Positions 11,901 to 21,502 of a DNA stretch of 36,629 bases are shown here, piece after piece. The stretch's first letter is position 1, and every line of letters starts with the position of its first letter. Source of the DNA: a virus; IMG/VR virus record IMGVR_UViG_3300010392_001071, positions 1 through 36,629 of that record; one strand, given 5' to 3'. The notes under the pieces were generated by a model. The model did not search any database and was not told where the DNA came from. It saw nothing but the letters and a program-made list of their open reading frames with translations. Made by a program: the position numbers and the translations under genes.

Positions 11901-14900
11901 GTGCCTTTGAATGGGAATCAGATTATTCTAACAGATGGGTTGTGATTAACCCTGAATCTACGCTTATAGATAAAAATCAAATCTTTAGAACTTTATTGCA
12001 TGAAAGTATACATGTCTTTACTCTTGAAGCTTTAGAGAAAGGAGCGAGAGACCCGAACTCTAAGGAAGGTAGGTTCTATTCTAGGGTTGATAACATGCGG
12101 CGATATGTTAAAGACGTTCTAGATGGTAATAAAGATAAGAACATATCTCGATATAGAAGCCCTGAATTTAATGCTAAAGACGCTGCAGCTTTAGCTAAGG
12201 TGCTTGATACTATAGCCGCAGACCCTTATCTACAGAACAAGATGAACCATATCAAAAGTGATAACGCTGAGTTCTTATCTTATATCTTATCTGCTGATTT
12301 AGATATCTTAAGTGTACTTAATGATATCGTCTTTATAAAGCCAGATGGTTCTGGTAAGAAGAAGTCAATGTTCAGAGAGTGGATGGAAGCTATAGCTGAA
12401 TACTTAGCTAGTGCTTTAGGTATAACGCTTAAAGAAGACTCTGTTCTCCAGGCTGTCTTTGAGATGATGAAAGATTTTGAGCTTGACCTTATCGACTACC
12501 AATTTCAGCGAAAGAGAGGGGTAATAGATAGTGGTCTAGTAGATAAGAAATATAGAAGAATGTATGGATATCATCTGAACGAAGATGGTAATGTCCAAGA
12601 TGAGAAATTGATAGATGATTTAGACTGGGGTCAAGAAGATGATGACCAGGGAGAACAAGAATCTGTTCGTGAACAGAATATGGTACAGAGTTTCAGTCAG
12701 TTTGTAGCTGATGTGCTTGATGTTGACCTTAGGACATTATATAAAACTTTAGGTGAGACTAAGGTTGCTCAATTTGAGAAACAGCTGGAAGCAATCAATA
12801 CAGCTGAAGATGGTTTGATAGAGGATAGACTTAAAGCTTTACATAAGAGAAGATACAAAACTTATGTAAGCGATTATGATGAGTTCAAGAGGAGTATGAT
12901 TACCCGCTTGCTTAACAGAGCACAAGAGGTAAGCAATAAGCCTATGTACTCACTTGCTACTGTGTATGAAGGAAAGAAATCCTTTATGAGAATGATTCCC
13001 CTTGGCGATATGCACAAAGATGCAACTGGAAAGAACTCAACAACTCTCCATGAGGATATGGTAATAGAAGAGTTTATACCTTTCCTTGAGGAGATGTTAG
13101 GATTACAAGAAGGTGACCTTGGTATATCTTTAATAAAGACATTTGATACTTATCAGAAGCACAAAGCTGGAAGGAAGAGAGTAGCTTCCTCTAATATATC
13201 TAGACTTGGAGATTGGAATGTAGCGAAAGAAGAGGCAGATGGTGATAGTATGTCTGCATTTTTATCTCGCGTAATAGCTGATGCAAAGGATAAGGTTAAC
13301 GATAGAAGATTCATATATCTTGGTAGCTTTGCTGATAAGAATACCTTACCTGTACTCACTGTCCATAAAGATAACTATGAGAAGCTAATGACAGCCATTG
13401 GTCCATTCAGAAGTATCTATAAAGAGTTCGTTGACCAGATGGAAGATGTTACCTATGACCCACTCCATAAAGGTATAGATGAAGTATCAGGGGTACTTAG
13501 AGCTTTATTAGAGGATATGTGGTTTGGTGTAGACTTCTCTAAACCTGGCTTCCAGAGTAAGGTTATAAGAGAAGATTGGAAATCTGTCCAGAAGCGTGGG
13601 ACTAAATGGGTATACAGCAAGAAGGCTATACAAGAGGATTGGGACCACGTTAAAGACTTATTTGAAGGCTCTCGTCAGACAACAGGTATCACCTATAATG
13701 AAGAGACTCGTAAGATACAGGTTCGATTAGGTATTATAAATACAACAGGTGTTGAGGGGCAATCGATAGAGATTGATGGAGAGCTTTATGATTTAGATGC
13801 TCTCTTAAGGAACAGCTTAGATGGTACGTCTAGATTAGACGGAGCTTCATTTTATATATTAGGAGATTTTGATACCGTATATCATAGAGTATATGGGACT
13901 ATTAAGCAAGGAGCTCTAAAGAATGTCTTATCCTCAGGCTTTGGAGATAGGAATAGACCTTATTTTATTAAGCATGCTATGCATGGTGTACATCCAAATG
14001 ACCCATTAGCTAAATGGATGAGAAGAAATAATCTTTCAGTTCTCACTGCAGATGAGTCAGCTAAAGTTTCTCCAGCTAATGCTCTTAGCTTAGCACAACT
14101 AAGCGCTCCACAAGAGTTTTATAAGAGAATAGAAGAAGATGTAATGGTAATACCTTTATCTTCTTTCCATAGGTATAAGGAAGAACAAAACGTTTCCTTC
14201 ATGTCAGGTAAAAGCAGGCAGGCCTGGAATGGTTCAGGTTTTATAGTGGCTAACCCAGCTGTTATGGCAGCTGACCCGACAGGTTCTTTTAATGGTGATA
14301 TCTTGACATTGATGAGGAATATTGTTACCTTATGGGTGGAACAAAATATTGGTGATGGAATAGAAAACCAAGGCTATACTTTAGATGAAGCCTTGGATGA
14401 TATACGCACTATAGTTACCGAACCTTCCTCCCCTAAAGAAGAAGAAATTGCAGAGATTTTATCGCCGCTCGTCCAAATGAAGGACGAAGAGGCTAAGCAA
14501 AAATATAGAAATGTATTTCATCACACACTGTTCTCAAACCAACTTAATAATAAGCTACGTAATAGGTTAGCTGATGTCCTCCAAATGGTACTCCCAGGCG
14601 CTAGGGTCGCTCTTGGCCCTAATGCCGGAGTACTAGCTAAGAAATCTCAGGTAGAACCTGTTACTGCTGATGGCGCTTTAAGATGGCACCTTACCTCGCT
14701 TTCCCTAACTGACGAAGCATTCGTCGAGGCTCTCGGCAACGAAGAGCTTCGTACTCTTATATCTAATCTTAGAGAACTACAAAGAAGAAGAACTTTAGCA
14801 GATGCTAAGGGTAATATTGATGAGCTTAATCTAAGAGCTGATGAGATAGACGCGACTTACAATACTATGGCTACCATCATAAAGGAAGAGCTTAAGAAGG

Positions 14901-17900
14901 ACATAGATAACGAGACAACTATCAAATACAGAGCTTTCTTGAGAACAGGTAGAGCTGAGACCCTCGTCTCTATGACTGGGGAGAAGGTTAAGGCTTGGAA
15001 AAATAAGCAAGTAGCTAAAATGTTAGATGAAAATGGTATGCTTAAAGATGGCTATACCATTATCACTAGAGATGTAGCTGCTAAATATGGTATTAAGCCA
15101 GGGGATAGGGTACTCGCTGTTGTCACACCTACAGATTCAGCTCTATCTATTGCAGCTGTAACTGTAGCAGGAGTTGTACCTTCATTTGGACAGGGTAAAG
15201 CTTCAGAGTATAGTAAGGCTATATTTAATAGTGAGTATATCCAGTCAATGGTAGGTAAAGATTTTGATATTGATACGATATCTCTTATTCCTTTTGACCC
15301 AGATTACTGGACTGCTAAGCAGTTTAACAATGTCTTAGATGTAGTAGCTAAGTCTAAAGAGGAATACATTAAGAATATGGTATCTACTGTTCAGGGACTT
15401 TTTGATTCAAAAGCAGCTGAGCTTTTAAGATTACCTGGCTCTGTAGATGCTAGTGGTAATATCATAGAGGTAAATAGGAAGACTGTATTCACCGATGAAG
15501 TTAGAATACTATTTGCACAGCTTATGAATGGAGAGCGTAAAGGTTTATCTAAACCTAGGTATGTAGTAATTGGAAATGACTTTCACTATATCAATGATGC
15601 TTACGTAAGTGATGTGTCTAAGATTATAAACGAAAGGCTATACCACTCAGCGCTCAGTGCAATCGGTATGTCCTCAACGATAGAGATGCCACTCTTTGAT
15701 GCTGCAGGTAATGTTATAGAGATGAAGACTATAAAGATGGACACTCGACATAAGAGTTGGTTCAGAACTCATATGCTTCATCTTATAATGACTAACCATA
15801 TTGTAGATTTCCCTAATAATACATCTATGCTAAGCTATGAAGCTGACCTAGCTAACCCTGATGTACAAGAGACAATGTTCGGACATATGTGGGGTTTAAG
15901 TGATGCTCAGCTAGATTTACTAGAGCCTGTACATGTTAGAGCTCTTAATGAAATGACTAGGTTATTTTTTGATAAAGCTTTTAGGTTAGCTAAGATACAG
16001 GCACAGGATGGTAATACAGCTACCCATTTTGAGCTTATCCAGGGGGTTGAAGACCAGAAGAGAATTCTTGGCATGTTCCAGAGAGGTGACAAAGAAGGTT
16101 TATATAAGCTGTACGAAGACCAGTTAGACAAAGAGCTTGCATCTGCTTCAGCAAAACAGAGTACAACTGAAGATGAAATAGAGATTATGGAAACGGAGAA
16201 TCTCAAGAAGAAGACAATAGTCCAGGCTTTCATTGAAAATATGAAGTTAGCAGATAGCGTATATGAATATCCATTGTTCGGTCTTATTGCTGCTATCCCT
16301 GCTGTAGTAGGTCCACACTATGGGCAGACACAGAAAGAGGCGCTAAGGACTGAAGTTGAGGTAGGTATGACGATGGCTTATACTTCACCTAGATTTGCTG
16401 AGATGATAGATGATATCCTTAGTAAGGCTAGGAAAGGTTCTAAGATATTTACTTATTTCAGAGATAAGAATACTAACAATGTCTATGAGTCCTTTAGCAC
16501 AGAGGAGGGAGAAGTACATGCTGATGTAGGCTCTATAGCTTTATCTTTATTAGCTTTCGAACAAGATTACAGAAGAAACAGAGGCTATGAGAGACCGCTA
16601 GAGAGACTACGTAGAGCAGCTGTTGCAATGGTCCATGCTATAGATGAGGTAGATAGAAGATATGACCAGGGTGTTACTGGCGATAGAGAGATGAATGAAG
16701 AGGCTAGAGCTAAGACATTCCCTGCGTTATTTGAAAAGATTTTAGAAAAAGACTTTGTCACTATTCAAAGTGCAAAGCGTGAGATTGAACTTAAGACTGA
16801 CAAAGGAATAATGAAGCTTACCGTTGATTCTAAAGGTCAGTTGTTTATAACAAGTGAGGATGGTGAACTCACCATGACTCCAGATAACATTCTCAGAGGG
16901 GAATCACCTGAAGCTTTGAGGGCACGTAACTTACTAATAGAGCGCCATGGAGTATGGGAAAAACAACTAAACCGTAAGCGCTTGTCACAGTTTCTGAAGT
17001 TCCCCGAGAATGTTTCTCTTGACGATAGACGAGAGCTATTAGAACAATTTTTAATAGATGAACTTTACAGCGGTAAGTATGATATAGAAGATGTGAGAGC
17101 TTTTTGGTTATCTCTAATAGGACAGGTAACAAATAATGGTTTGAAAGATAAGAGAGCTTTTAACTTACAGGTTAATAGAGCAGAGATGAATCCAGAGAAG
17201 CCATACACATATCAGTATAACGATATGCTTCTCACTGTAATGGCTAAGTTTGAGCCTGGTATGCTAGAATCATATCTATTCCATTTCAATAACATTCAAG
17301 ATAAGTATGGTAGGGTCCAGACACATAAGGTTATTGGTGCTCTTCAGCAAGGAGAGACAGGGAATTCTAATATCGTTTTCCAAGATGAAGATGATGTGGT
17401 TCCAGAACCAGCTAGATTATTAACAGATGTATTCTATGAGCACTTAAAGAATTTTGATAATGGTTTCTTTAGGTCTAATGAATATAAAAAGTTTAAGAAA
17501 TTGATAAGAGATAAAGGATATGCAGCAGGACATACTGAGCTGCGGAGACTCTATAGAGATATCTCTGTGGTTATGACCATGAGCGATAATGGTTTTATAA
17601 TAGATGAAGTCCTAAGAGATATCAATACTCTTTCAGCTCCAGCTTTTAAGAACAAATATGCGAAAATGGTTTCCTCTGAAATTATTCGAACGTTTAATGG
17701 ATATGAAGTGAGGGCAGGTCAGTCTTTAGATAGAGCGGTTGAGCTTGACCCAAGTGAAGCTGCTTTACGACAGCTTTTTTATCTACACTTTAAGGCTAAG
17801 AAACAATATGAAAGAGCTAGCAAGTTACCAGTAGGTGTAGTCGCTGGTTTCCTCCAGGATGAGATATATGCTCCTTGGAGAGAGAAGAAAACGTATACCT

Positions 17901-20900
17901 TTGTTGATGAAGATGAGACAATTGGTTATGGTATGAGGGTAGGTAGTCGTCAACCTCAAGCGCTTACAAAGCGCAGGGTTGGCATCAGATATAAGGTATT
18001 ACCTAATACTAATCCTGAGATGGTAGGTGAAGCTTCATTAGTTATTAAGAAGGCTGAAGATATAGATAGAGTCCTTAACTTACATAAAGAGGAAATGTCT
18101 TTACATCTTGAAAACCTTGAGAATTTCATATCGATAATGAGAGACACGAAGAAACGGGACGAGTACAGAACAGACAAAACACGGGACCCAGAACTTGTCG
18201 CCCTTTTAACCTCAGTAGATGATATCAAAATACCTGAGACTTTACTACGGAAGATGATATTTGATTTAGCAGAAAATATGGCAGCTAAGCTAGGCATCCG
18301 TGTAGTCCAGAGCAACAAACCAGGGCAATGGTTATATACACATACAGAGAGTAGAACTCCATTCAAGACTTTAACCCAGCTATTAGAAGAGCAGTTTGCT
18401 GACAGGAGTGACCAGTTTAAGTTAATGATTGTTGCAGCTGTAGAATATAGAAAAATGTATGATTTTAGAGCACGAGAAATTGTTATTACTTCTCTAAACT
18501 ATTTGAAACAGTTGTATACTCAAATTAGTAGCGATATAAGTAGTATCAATGAAGGTGCAAGATATATAGCAAATGCTATAGATACTTATGAAGGTTATCT
18601 GAAAGCTATAGATGAACAGATAGGAAACTATATGCCTCACAGATATCCAATGCACGTTTATGAAGAGATGTGGAAACACCAGAATGCTAGGTCTATAAGG
18701 CAAGGACTAAGGGCACAGAGACAAGCCCATCAGAAGCAACGTAAGAATAGAATCCCAGGTTGGGACCCTCGTATAGCCGATAGAACTGATAAGCAAATAG
18801 AGAGTATTGTAGAGGAAAGGCTTACTAGTGCGTGGAACCGATTAGAGAAGGGACCTATGAGCACATCATTTATCCCCAACTTTCAGAAGAGAAAAGTTGA
18901 TGACCCTAATGTAAACTATGCGAAATCAAGCACTAGACCTCATACGGATTACACCTATCGGCTTGTAGAGGGAACGAAAAGCGATTTACTATTAGCTGAT
19001 TGGTTCTTGTTTGAGCACTTAGCTAGGATGAAGGGTGAGAATATAGCTGTAATCAATTCAATTAAGCACTGGTTCGCTGCACAGCTTAGCAATAAGATAC
19101 TTCATACTAGAAAGAGAAAGCTTAAAAATGTTAAGAAAGGTATGCACATATCGTTCCTTATCCCAGGTCAATGGGTAAACGAGGAGGATGAGATACCAGT
19201 AAGAGCTGAGCTAAGAGTTTCTGGGATAGTAAGAAAGGTTACTTCTGACCGAGTATATCTACACGTTGACCCAAGTAAAGCAGTAGCAGAAGCTATAAGA
19301 AGGACAGAAGTATATGATAATATTTATAAGTCTATTGGTGATATTCCTGGTGAAGTGCCTGCTACAGCTGGTCAGCTTAAGTATTTACAGGAATTGGTTA
19401 ATGATGGTTACGCTGACCCGCTTACACAAGAAGAATATGAAACGTTGACGTTACAGCAGGCTAACACTAAGATTAGGAAGACCCTCAGCGATGCTGTTAA
19501 GAACCCAGATAAACTTGGTTCGTTTAGAAGAGACCAGGTGTATACTAGAGATATAGATGGAACTAAGCTTAAAGATATGTCTGATAGATATCTTAGAAAT
19601 GGTTCCTCTGAGTTCTTAGAAGGTAAAGCTAGAGAAGTCAGGAACATGAAGCTTATACAAGGATATTGGGACCATCCAGTCTTTGATACCTTACACTATG
19701 GTACGCTTAAGCTAGCTGGTAAGGGCTTAAGCTTATTAGCTAAGACCTATCAGAGAACAATGGGTTGGTTAATCCTTGCGCTATGGAATGCTCCTAAAGC
19801 TTTGTCGAGAAACCTTGTGGGATTACTTATATCTAATCTCTCTCACATGCCATTCAGGGCTACTAAGAGGATGGTACGTGGAACATTTGAATATCTACAT
19901 CTACGAGATGCGAGGATAGACAGATTAGATGAAGGCCAAAGGCTGATAATGAATACTCTTTCTTCGCTCTCACTTGCACGTACAACCTCTGTTGTTAAGC
20001 TCACATTAGGTTCGCTTAACCTTAATAGAGAAGAGCTGTTGGTACATAAAAAGTGGTATCAAAAGGTAAGCTCAGCTTTCAAGCTATTCAATAATGCAAC
20101 AGGATATTCTAAGTTTGTTAAGGAGCTGCGTAGGCTTAACAAGAAGTTACGCCAAACAAAAGCTGGCAAGCAATCTAATGTTAGGCAAGAGATTAGGATT
20201 TTGAAACAAGCTTGGAGAAATAAGATAGAGAATATCTATGATGGCGAAGAGATGGACATGTCAGATATAGATGCTACTCTTAAGCAACTCGAAGGTGTTG
20301 ACCCTGATAAGTTAAAGATTAATGAAGCAGCAGAACTTGGTATCACCCAGAAGAAGGCGTTAATGACCTTTGGCAAAACTGTATTTGAAACACTATATGA
20401 AGGTTTCCCAGCTGGTATAAAGGTTCAGGCTCTCGCTGAGTACGGACGTATACCTGCATTCTTCACAGGTCTCAAATTAGCTGAGCATAATAACCATGCT
20501 ATTGACCTAGAGGACGGTATACAATATGCAATTAACTATGTAGAAGCGTTCAATGCTTTCTATAATCCAAAGAACAAACAAAGATATTCAAATACCAAGA
20601 TGGGTAAAGCTTATCTACAGTTTACCCAGTACCCGATGACCTTGATTATGACTAACCTAAGGATGATACAAGAGGCTATCGTTCAAGGTATAGGGGTAAC
20701 AAGTGGCGGATTAAAAGGTAAGCTTGAAGCTCTTAAGCTATTAGTTGGAAAAGATATAACTTCAGCTAAAGAGATTAGTAAACATCTTGAAGATAAAGGA
20801 TATGCTTCTAGGGCAGATGTAAATCTGATAAGGGCAACCTTTGTTAGGATAATGTCAAACATGGTAGCTTGGCAGATAGGTACCGCTGGGACTATTATGG

Positions 20901-21493
20901 GGCTACAATATGTAGCAGACCCATTTGTCCAGACTATATTAGGAACGCTTGATATGATGGCTGATGTATGGCCACATATAACAGGTGATGACGATGACGA
21001 TGAGAGGCTTAAGAGAGAAATCATAGAAGGTACATATGAGATTCTTTTCTGGGCAGGTGTACCATTTAAGCAAGGCGTACAAGTTGCTCTCAGACCAGAC
21101 CAAAACTCCATAATAGATGCGTTAATGCAAGGAAGAATTGCTTCGCAGTTTGGTACTTTGGATAGAGTCGTCAATACAATTAAGGTATTAGCAGATAGCG
21201 AAGAGCTAACACCTAAGCAAAGAAAGAAAGTTTTCTCTCCTAGTACAGCTTGGTTCTGGGATAACTTTATATTAGGATTTGGATTATTTGGTCCAAAGAA
21301 ATATAGTCCAGAGGAAACTGATTGGACCAGAAATAGCTACTTCTTAGGTGAGGAGGACTTAACTTTCCCACCAGCTGAAGGGCTATACGATGAAGACCGT
21401 CCTTGGAATACAGCATTAGATAGACTGAGGATGCTAATAATGAACCCTCACAGAGGGATTGTGCCGTTAGGCCATAAAATATTCAAACCATAA
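5969..21493 (+). CDS. giant polyvalent virion protein with RNA polymerase-like core and HExxH peptidase motif
   Basis: One uninterrupted frame of 5174 residues, 42% of the window. The N-terminus has Ala/Gly-rich hydrophobic segments (about 218-245 and 365-395) with the EEAMQEMGQQFASN pattern seen in phage ejection proteins, then charged helices (430-560). A zinc-peptidase motif HESIH is at 2011-2015, with a possible third ligand E2101. An RNA-polymerase-like core follows in order: SFADKNTLP at 2453, DGASF at 2624, ESAKV with K2699, SGKSRQ at 2746-2751, GDRV at 3045, and DFDID at 3098-3102, the metal-binding signature of single-chain two-barrel polymerases (crAss-like virion polymerase, YonO). 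The C-terminal third contains NYMPHRYP (about 4220) and hydrophobic helices (about 4870-5000), resembling large polyvalent protein domains. Inferred role: a packaged, ejected protein that transcribes early genes and perhaps processes itself. The start has only a weak ribosome site. Confidence 0.7.
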   Translation: MPQDDKKKGLAIDWDKVNKDLAPSDELMNNVDWGAFDEETESTITAPEEDFTYEQVRIPNKKGTTYLSDEWTSIPLGPGGGNIIVPPPEVLGNWAKSFLEMGINVAGGVASELEQLGTDPVGFAADWVEWGADAVDFVGHLPQKIFDTETEEEKNIQNTRRAMFDYVDQQLDYLPGRKEKKEQSRRTREQILKGSEYLSDQLEDFIPTDPNGGFWQKDLPAGFGSMTAFVLGAIALRGRVNPAMTSALLGAYAEGFGLMREAYEITNDIDIATEVGKTGKLIGTSEAIPISRMFSRFEKLTNPAANNLLKKTLKKYLGTVAGRRIGEVGIGMTIQGMEEAMQEMGQQFASNLTAQQMYDFARDLSEGVATGGAVGLITGSVMMGLGFGASLLKHDMTPQELQAKQKLYQEIRSQLNPAVEQVEDYAEVKENMNAIWHMGLDGAVDFGGQKNEADIAKIEEGREEELEKVKVRKPLAELEADLERFYESLERHRIAGHEDKVFQVAQKIAEWEQIIAQVKEGQEPRGDEFVEVTPQKVLDEVNKKYDDKIKNLPPVNPVTTEADVNGRANVQGDFRANMNETLRYLDKLESPNVLDGVIKLGQLLMDSYLSGANVTKQTEKYFNLVLDQKMLANLKPEVIHEMTEDLFYRAAGIAAGAGMGAEFKSILKNFPAALLKEATRDYTVATLLDFGPAAYELLNTKYQQLGAVVQELTEKSQELKTSTKYGPLLGRAAGLFTTSLTTITEAYKEERAKKTSERIRKGLGVDNNDINSILESEEGAASDVLTAAQDDIDPNERTAQDIAASTGYKYEGMSRNTKPQNNLYMFTDKRTGSTFSFFPAQLDEAIVKERMAKEYADWKRINKEKINRRFEDEPFPVKNEALIIQLPEQLIQSITKEEYGELQELGYLPKNDMTFEDFQRREKGEFVTENLAFFQEQFDKRYTVPIRAYKPRSEQRVGALKQLVIEPGLWTEFIDKVLETENAIAHITSVEDIDYTEFVNNAAHEFSEEVKRAEESDVHIPVDVRDKWNSTPLFTVFILDNENNVGKLNWNADWAGKRASTLERRMMEEFKGYARTFYEEFYKQREEETGRQQTMPKAMNVQDLEDRPGLLTLFKKFVAEVYPIRWGRIHYNIRDKQEFEQNKAERGVTIEPYGFRGTLKDPEKFNVTSHTVGLTDFDIPIVYGMEVGTHRFYSEDLEETVGAPKLGWYVVAEVESKDRADAEDYTIFYQYQSDTVPEAAGKGKLGDEPARILNWMVRMAGHEDMSRSLDRLQHIGDRSEKDVQTAKNSRVERAINDLSNQQLGISQAANWVGRIEDFMSKSLHNLPKMKADPIFDTGFIEALNSLRLTYAPHMKQSIPAFGAIAGGLEYSGSVLPIYQGIYEVLNGLKGDSKALTALREEYLQQLENLITTELNLYGDKANKKEEIKAIWTVRKRFQELEKIMDNKRAVVWTEIVRNTYQAISLDKRKSELIAPRGLLGGDATIFIPEDADGGKEINKLREEMQKELVDKFIATLSDKDHKRLGEIWAEFRRDKALMFALHHGVQFQTDSFETFVLGIATEMVAEPGTSDVRVGRRIAEKEVNIPVTMRDPIRLGQRLLSPSGTFGKISGRTGNFIDKIATMTPNFKKEGSRFEHSRAPKSPWILLDQAKSFDIEALMGKYEVVKDDIENFQRVLEFYAATWKRIYDYFGPTLEKTRELNTLSMDIINKMKGIALPEESNPFLATLDVVDMDANDSIQEVTEKLKLKPAQVAAIEEIQALKQSYVSKMEKMLSSQGDIGKMKQDVKALSDMFDVWFEKSVNHSLWYAKEVLGKNIVYLPTDDWARMTEYGTKTHRLYRTDANGPFMVGMRRAQRKLKPKAKGAPAVKIELVQPEFTTAKLWKVDLTNYDTSEGMARFEDTPEEDRLPAQGPTVGKAIARYVSGKQYEDTISGLYQYLKDNDMIDDEFAFLEKSLLRSVGDVTLKVQDIYYNGKRKRGAFEWESDYSNRWVVINPESTLIDKNQIFRTLLHESIHVFTLEALEKGARDPNSKEGRFYSRVDNMRRYVKDVLDGNKDKNISRYRSPEFNAKDAAALAKVLDTIAADPYLQNKMNHIKSDNAEFLSYILSADLDILSVLNDIVFIKPDGSGKKKSMFREWMEAIAEYLASALGITLKEDSVLQAVFEMMKDFELDLIDYQFQRKRGVIDSGLVDKKYRRMYGYHLNEDGNVQDEKLIDDLDWGQEDDDQGEQESVREQNMVQSFSQFVADVLDVDLRTLYKTLGETKVAQFEKQLEAINTAEDGLIEDRLKALHKRRYKTYVSDYDEFKRSMITRLLNRAQEVSNKPMYSLATVYEGKKSFMRMIPLGDMHKDATGKNSTTLHEDMVIEEFIPFLEEMLGLQEGDLGISLIKTFDTYQKHKAGRKRVASSNISRLGDWNVAKEEADGDSMSAFLSRVIADAKDKVNDRRFIYLGSFADKNTLPVLTVHKDNYEKLMTAIGPFRSIYKEFVDQMEDVTYDPLHKGIDEVSGVLRALLEDMWFGVDFSKPGFQSKVIREDWKSVQKRGTKWVYSKKAIQEDWDHVKDLFEGSRQTTGITYNEETRKIQVRLGIINTTGVEGQSIEIDGELYDLDALLRNSLDGTSRLDGASFYILGDFDTVYHRVYGTIKQGALKNVLSSGFGDRNRPYFIKHAMHGVHPNDPLAKWMRRNNLSVLTADESAKVSPANALSLAQLSAPQEFYKRIEEDVMVIPLSSFHRYKEEQNVSFMSGKSRQAWNGSGFIVANPAVMAADPTGSFNGDILTLMRNIVTLWVEQNIGDGIENQGYTLDEALDDIRTIVTEPSSPKEEEIAEILSPLVQMKDEEAKQKYRNVFHHTLFSNQLNNKLRNRLADVLQMVLPGARVALGPNAGVLAKKSQVEPVTADGALRWHLTSLSLTDEAFVEALGNEELRTLISNLRELQRRRTLADAKGNIDELNLRADEIDATYNTMATIIKEELKKDIDNETTIKYRAFLRTGRAETLVSMTGEKVKAWKNKQVAKMLDENGMLKDGYTIITRDVAAKYGIKPGDRVLAVVTPTDSALSIAAVTVAGVVPSFGQGKASEYSKAIFNSEYIQSMVGKDFDIDTISLIPFDPDYWTAKQFNNVLDVVAKSKEEYIKNMVSTVQGLFDSKAAELLRLPGSVDASGNIIEVNRKTVFTDEVRILFAQLMNGERKGLSKPRYVVIGNDFHYINDAYVSDVSKIINERLYHSALSAIGMSSTIEMPLFDAAGNVIEMKTIKMDTRHKSWFRTHMLHLIMTNHIVDFPNNTSMLSYEADLANPDVQETMFGHMWGLSDAQLDLLEPVHVRALNEMTRLFFDKAFRLAKIQAQDGNTATHFELIQGVEDQKRILGMFQRGDKEGLYKLYEDQLDKELASASAKQSTTEDEIEIMETENLKKKTIVQAFIENMKLADSVYEYPLFGLIAAIPAVVGPHYGQTQKEALRTEVEVGMTMAYTSPRFAEMIDDILSKARKGSKIFTYFRDKNTNNVYESFSTEEGEVHADVGSIALSLLAFEQDYRRNRGYERPLERLRRAAVAMVHAIDEVDRRYDQGVTGDREMNEEARAKTFPALFEKILEKDFVTIQSAKREIELKTDKGIMKLTVDSKGQLFITSEDGELTMTPDNILRGESPEALRARNLLIERHGVWEKQLNRKRLSQFLKFPENVSLDDRRELLEQFLIDELYSGKYDIEDVRAFWLSLIGQVTNNGLKDKRAFNLQVNRAEMNPEKPYTYQYNDMLLTVMAKFEPGMLESYLFHFNNIQDKYGRVQTHKVIGALQQGETGNSNIVFQDEDDVVPEPARLLTDVFYEHLKNFDNGFFRSNEYKKFKKLIRDKGYAAGHTELRRLYRDISVVMTMSDNGFIIDEVLRDINTLSAPAFKNKYAKMVSSEIIRTFNGYEVRAGQSLDRAVELDPSEAALRQLFYLHFKAKKQYERASKLPVGVVAGFLQDEIYAPWREKKTYTFVDEDETIGYGMRVGSRQPQALTKRRVGIRYKVLPNTNPEMVGEASLVIKKAEDIDRVLNLHKEEMSLHLENLENFISIMRDTKKRDEYRTDKTRDPELVALLTSVDDIKIPETLLRKMIFDLAENMAAKLGIRVVQSNKPGQWLYTHTESRTPFKTLTQLLEEQFADRSDQFKLMIVAAVEYRKMYDFRAREIVITSLNYLKQLYTQISSDISSINEGARYIANAIDTYEGYLKAIDEQIGNYMPHRYPMHVYEEMWKHQNARSIRQGLRAQRQAHQKQRKNRIPGWDPRIADRTDKQIESIVEERLTSAWNRLEKGPMSTSFIPNFQKRKVDDPNVNYAKSSTRPHTDYTYRLVEGTKSDLLLADWFLFEHLARMKGENIAVINSIKHWFAAQLSNKILHTRKRKLKNVKKGMHISFLIPGQWVNEEDEIPVRAELRVSGIVRKVTSDRVYLHVDPSKAVAEAIRRTEVYDNIYKSIGDIPGEVPATAGQLKYLQELVNDGYADPLTQEEYETLTLQQANTKIRKTLSDAVKNPDKLGSFRRDQVYTRDIDGTKLKDMSDRYLRNGSSEFLEGKAREVRNMKLIQGYWDHPVFDTLHYGTLKLAGKGLSLLAKTYQRTMGWLILALWNAPKALSRNLVGLLISNLSHMPFRATKRMVRGTFEYLHLRDARIDRLDEGQRLIMNTLSSLSLARTTSVVKLTLGSLNLNREELLVHKKWYQKVSSAFKLFNNATGYSKFVKELRRLNKKLRQTKAGKQSNVRQEIRILKQAWRNKIENIYDGEEMDMSDIDATLKQLEGVDPDKLKINEAAELGITQKKALMTFGKTVFETLYEGFPAGIKVQALAEYGRIPAFFTGLKLAEHNNHAIDLEDGIQYAINYVEAFNAFYNPKNKQRYSNTKMGKAYLQFTQYPMTLIMTNLRMIQEAIVQGIGVTSGGLKGKLEALKLLVGKDITSAKEISKHLEDKGYASRADVNLIRATFVRIMSNMVAWQIGTAGTIMGLQYVADPFVQTILGTLDMMADVWPHITGDDDDDERLKREIIEGTYEILFWAGVPFKQGVQVALRPDQNSIIDALMQGRIASQFGTLDRVVNTIKVLADSEELTPKQRKKVFSPSTAWFWDNFILGFGLFGPKKYSPEETDWTRNSYFLGEEDLTFPPAEGLYDEDRPWNTALDRLRMLIMNPHRGIVPLGHKIFKP

Positions 21494-21502
21494 GGAGCGA
21501 AA

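Noticed and set aside
20683-21174. 163-codon antisense frame within the giant gene (also 17956-18366 and 15907-16233)
   Set aside because: Serine-, leucine- and isoleucine-rich translations typical of the complement of an AT-rich charged gene. No ribosome sites, and they sit inside a continuous, motif-bearing frame.
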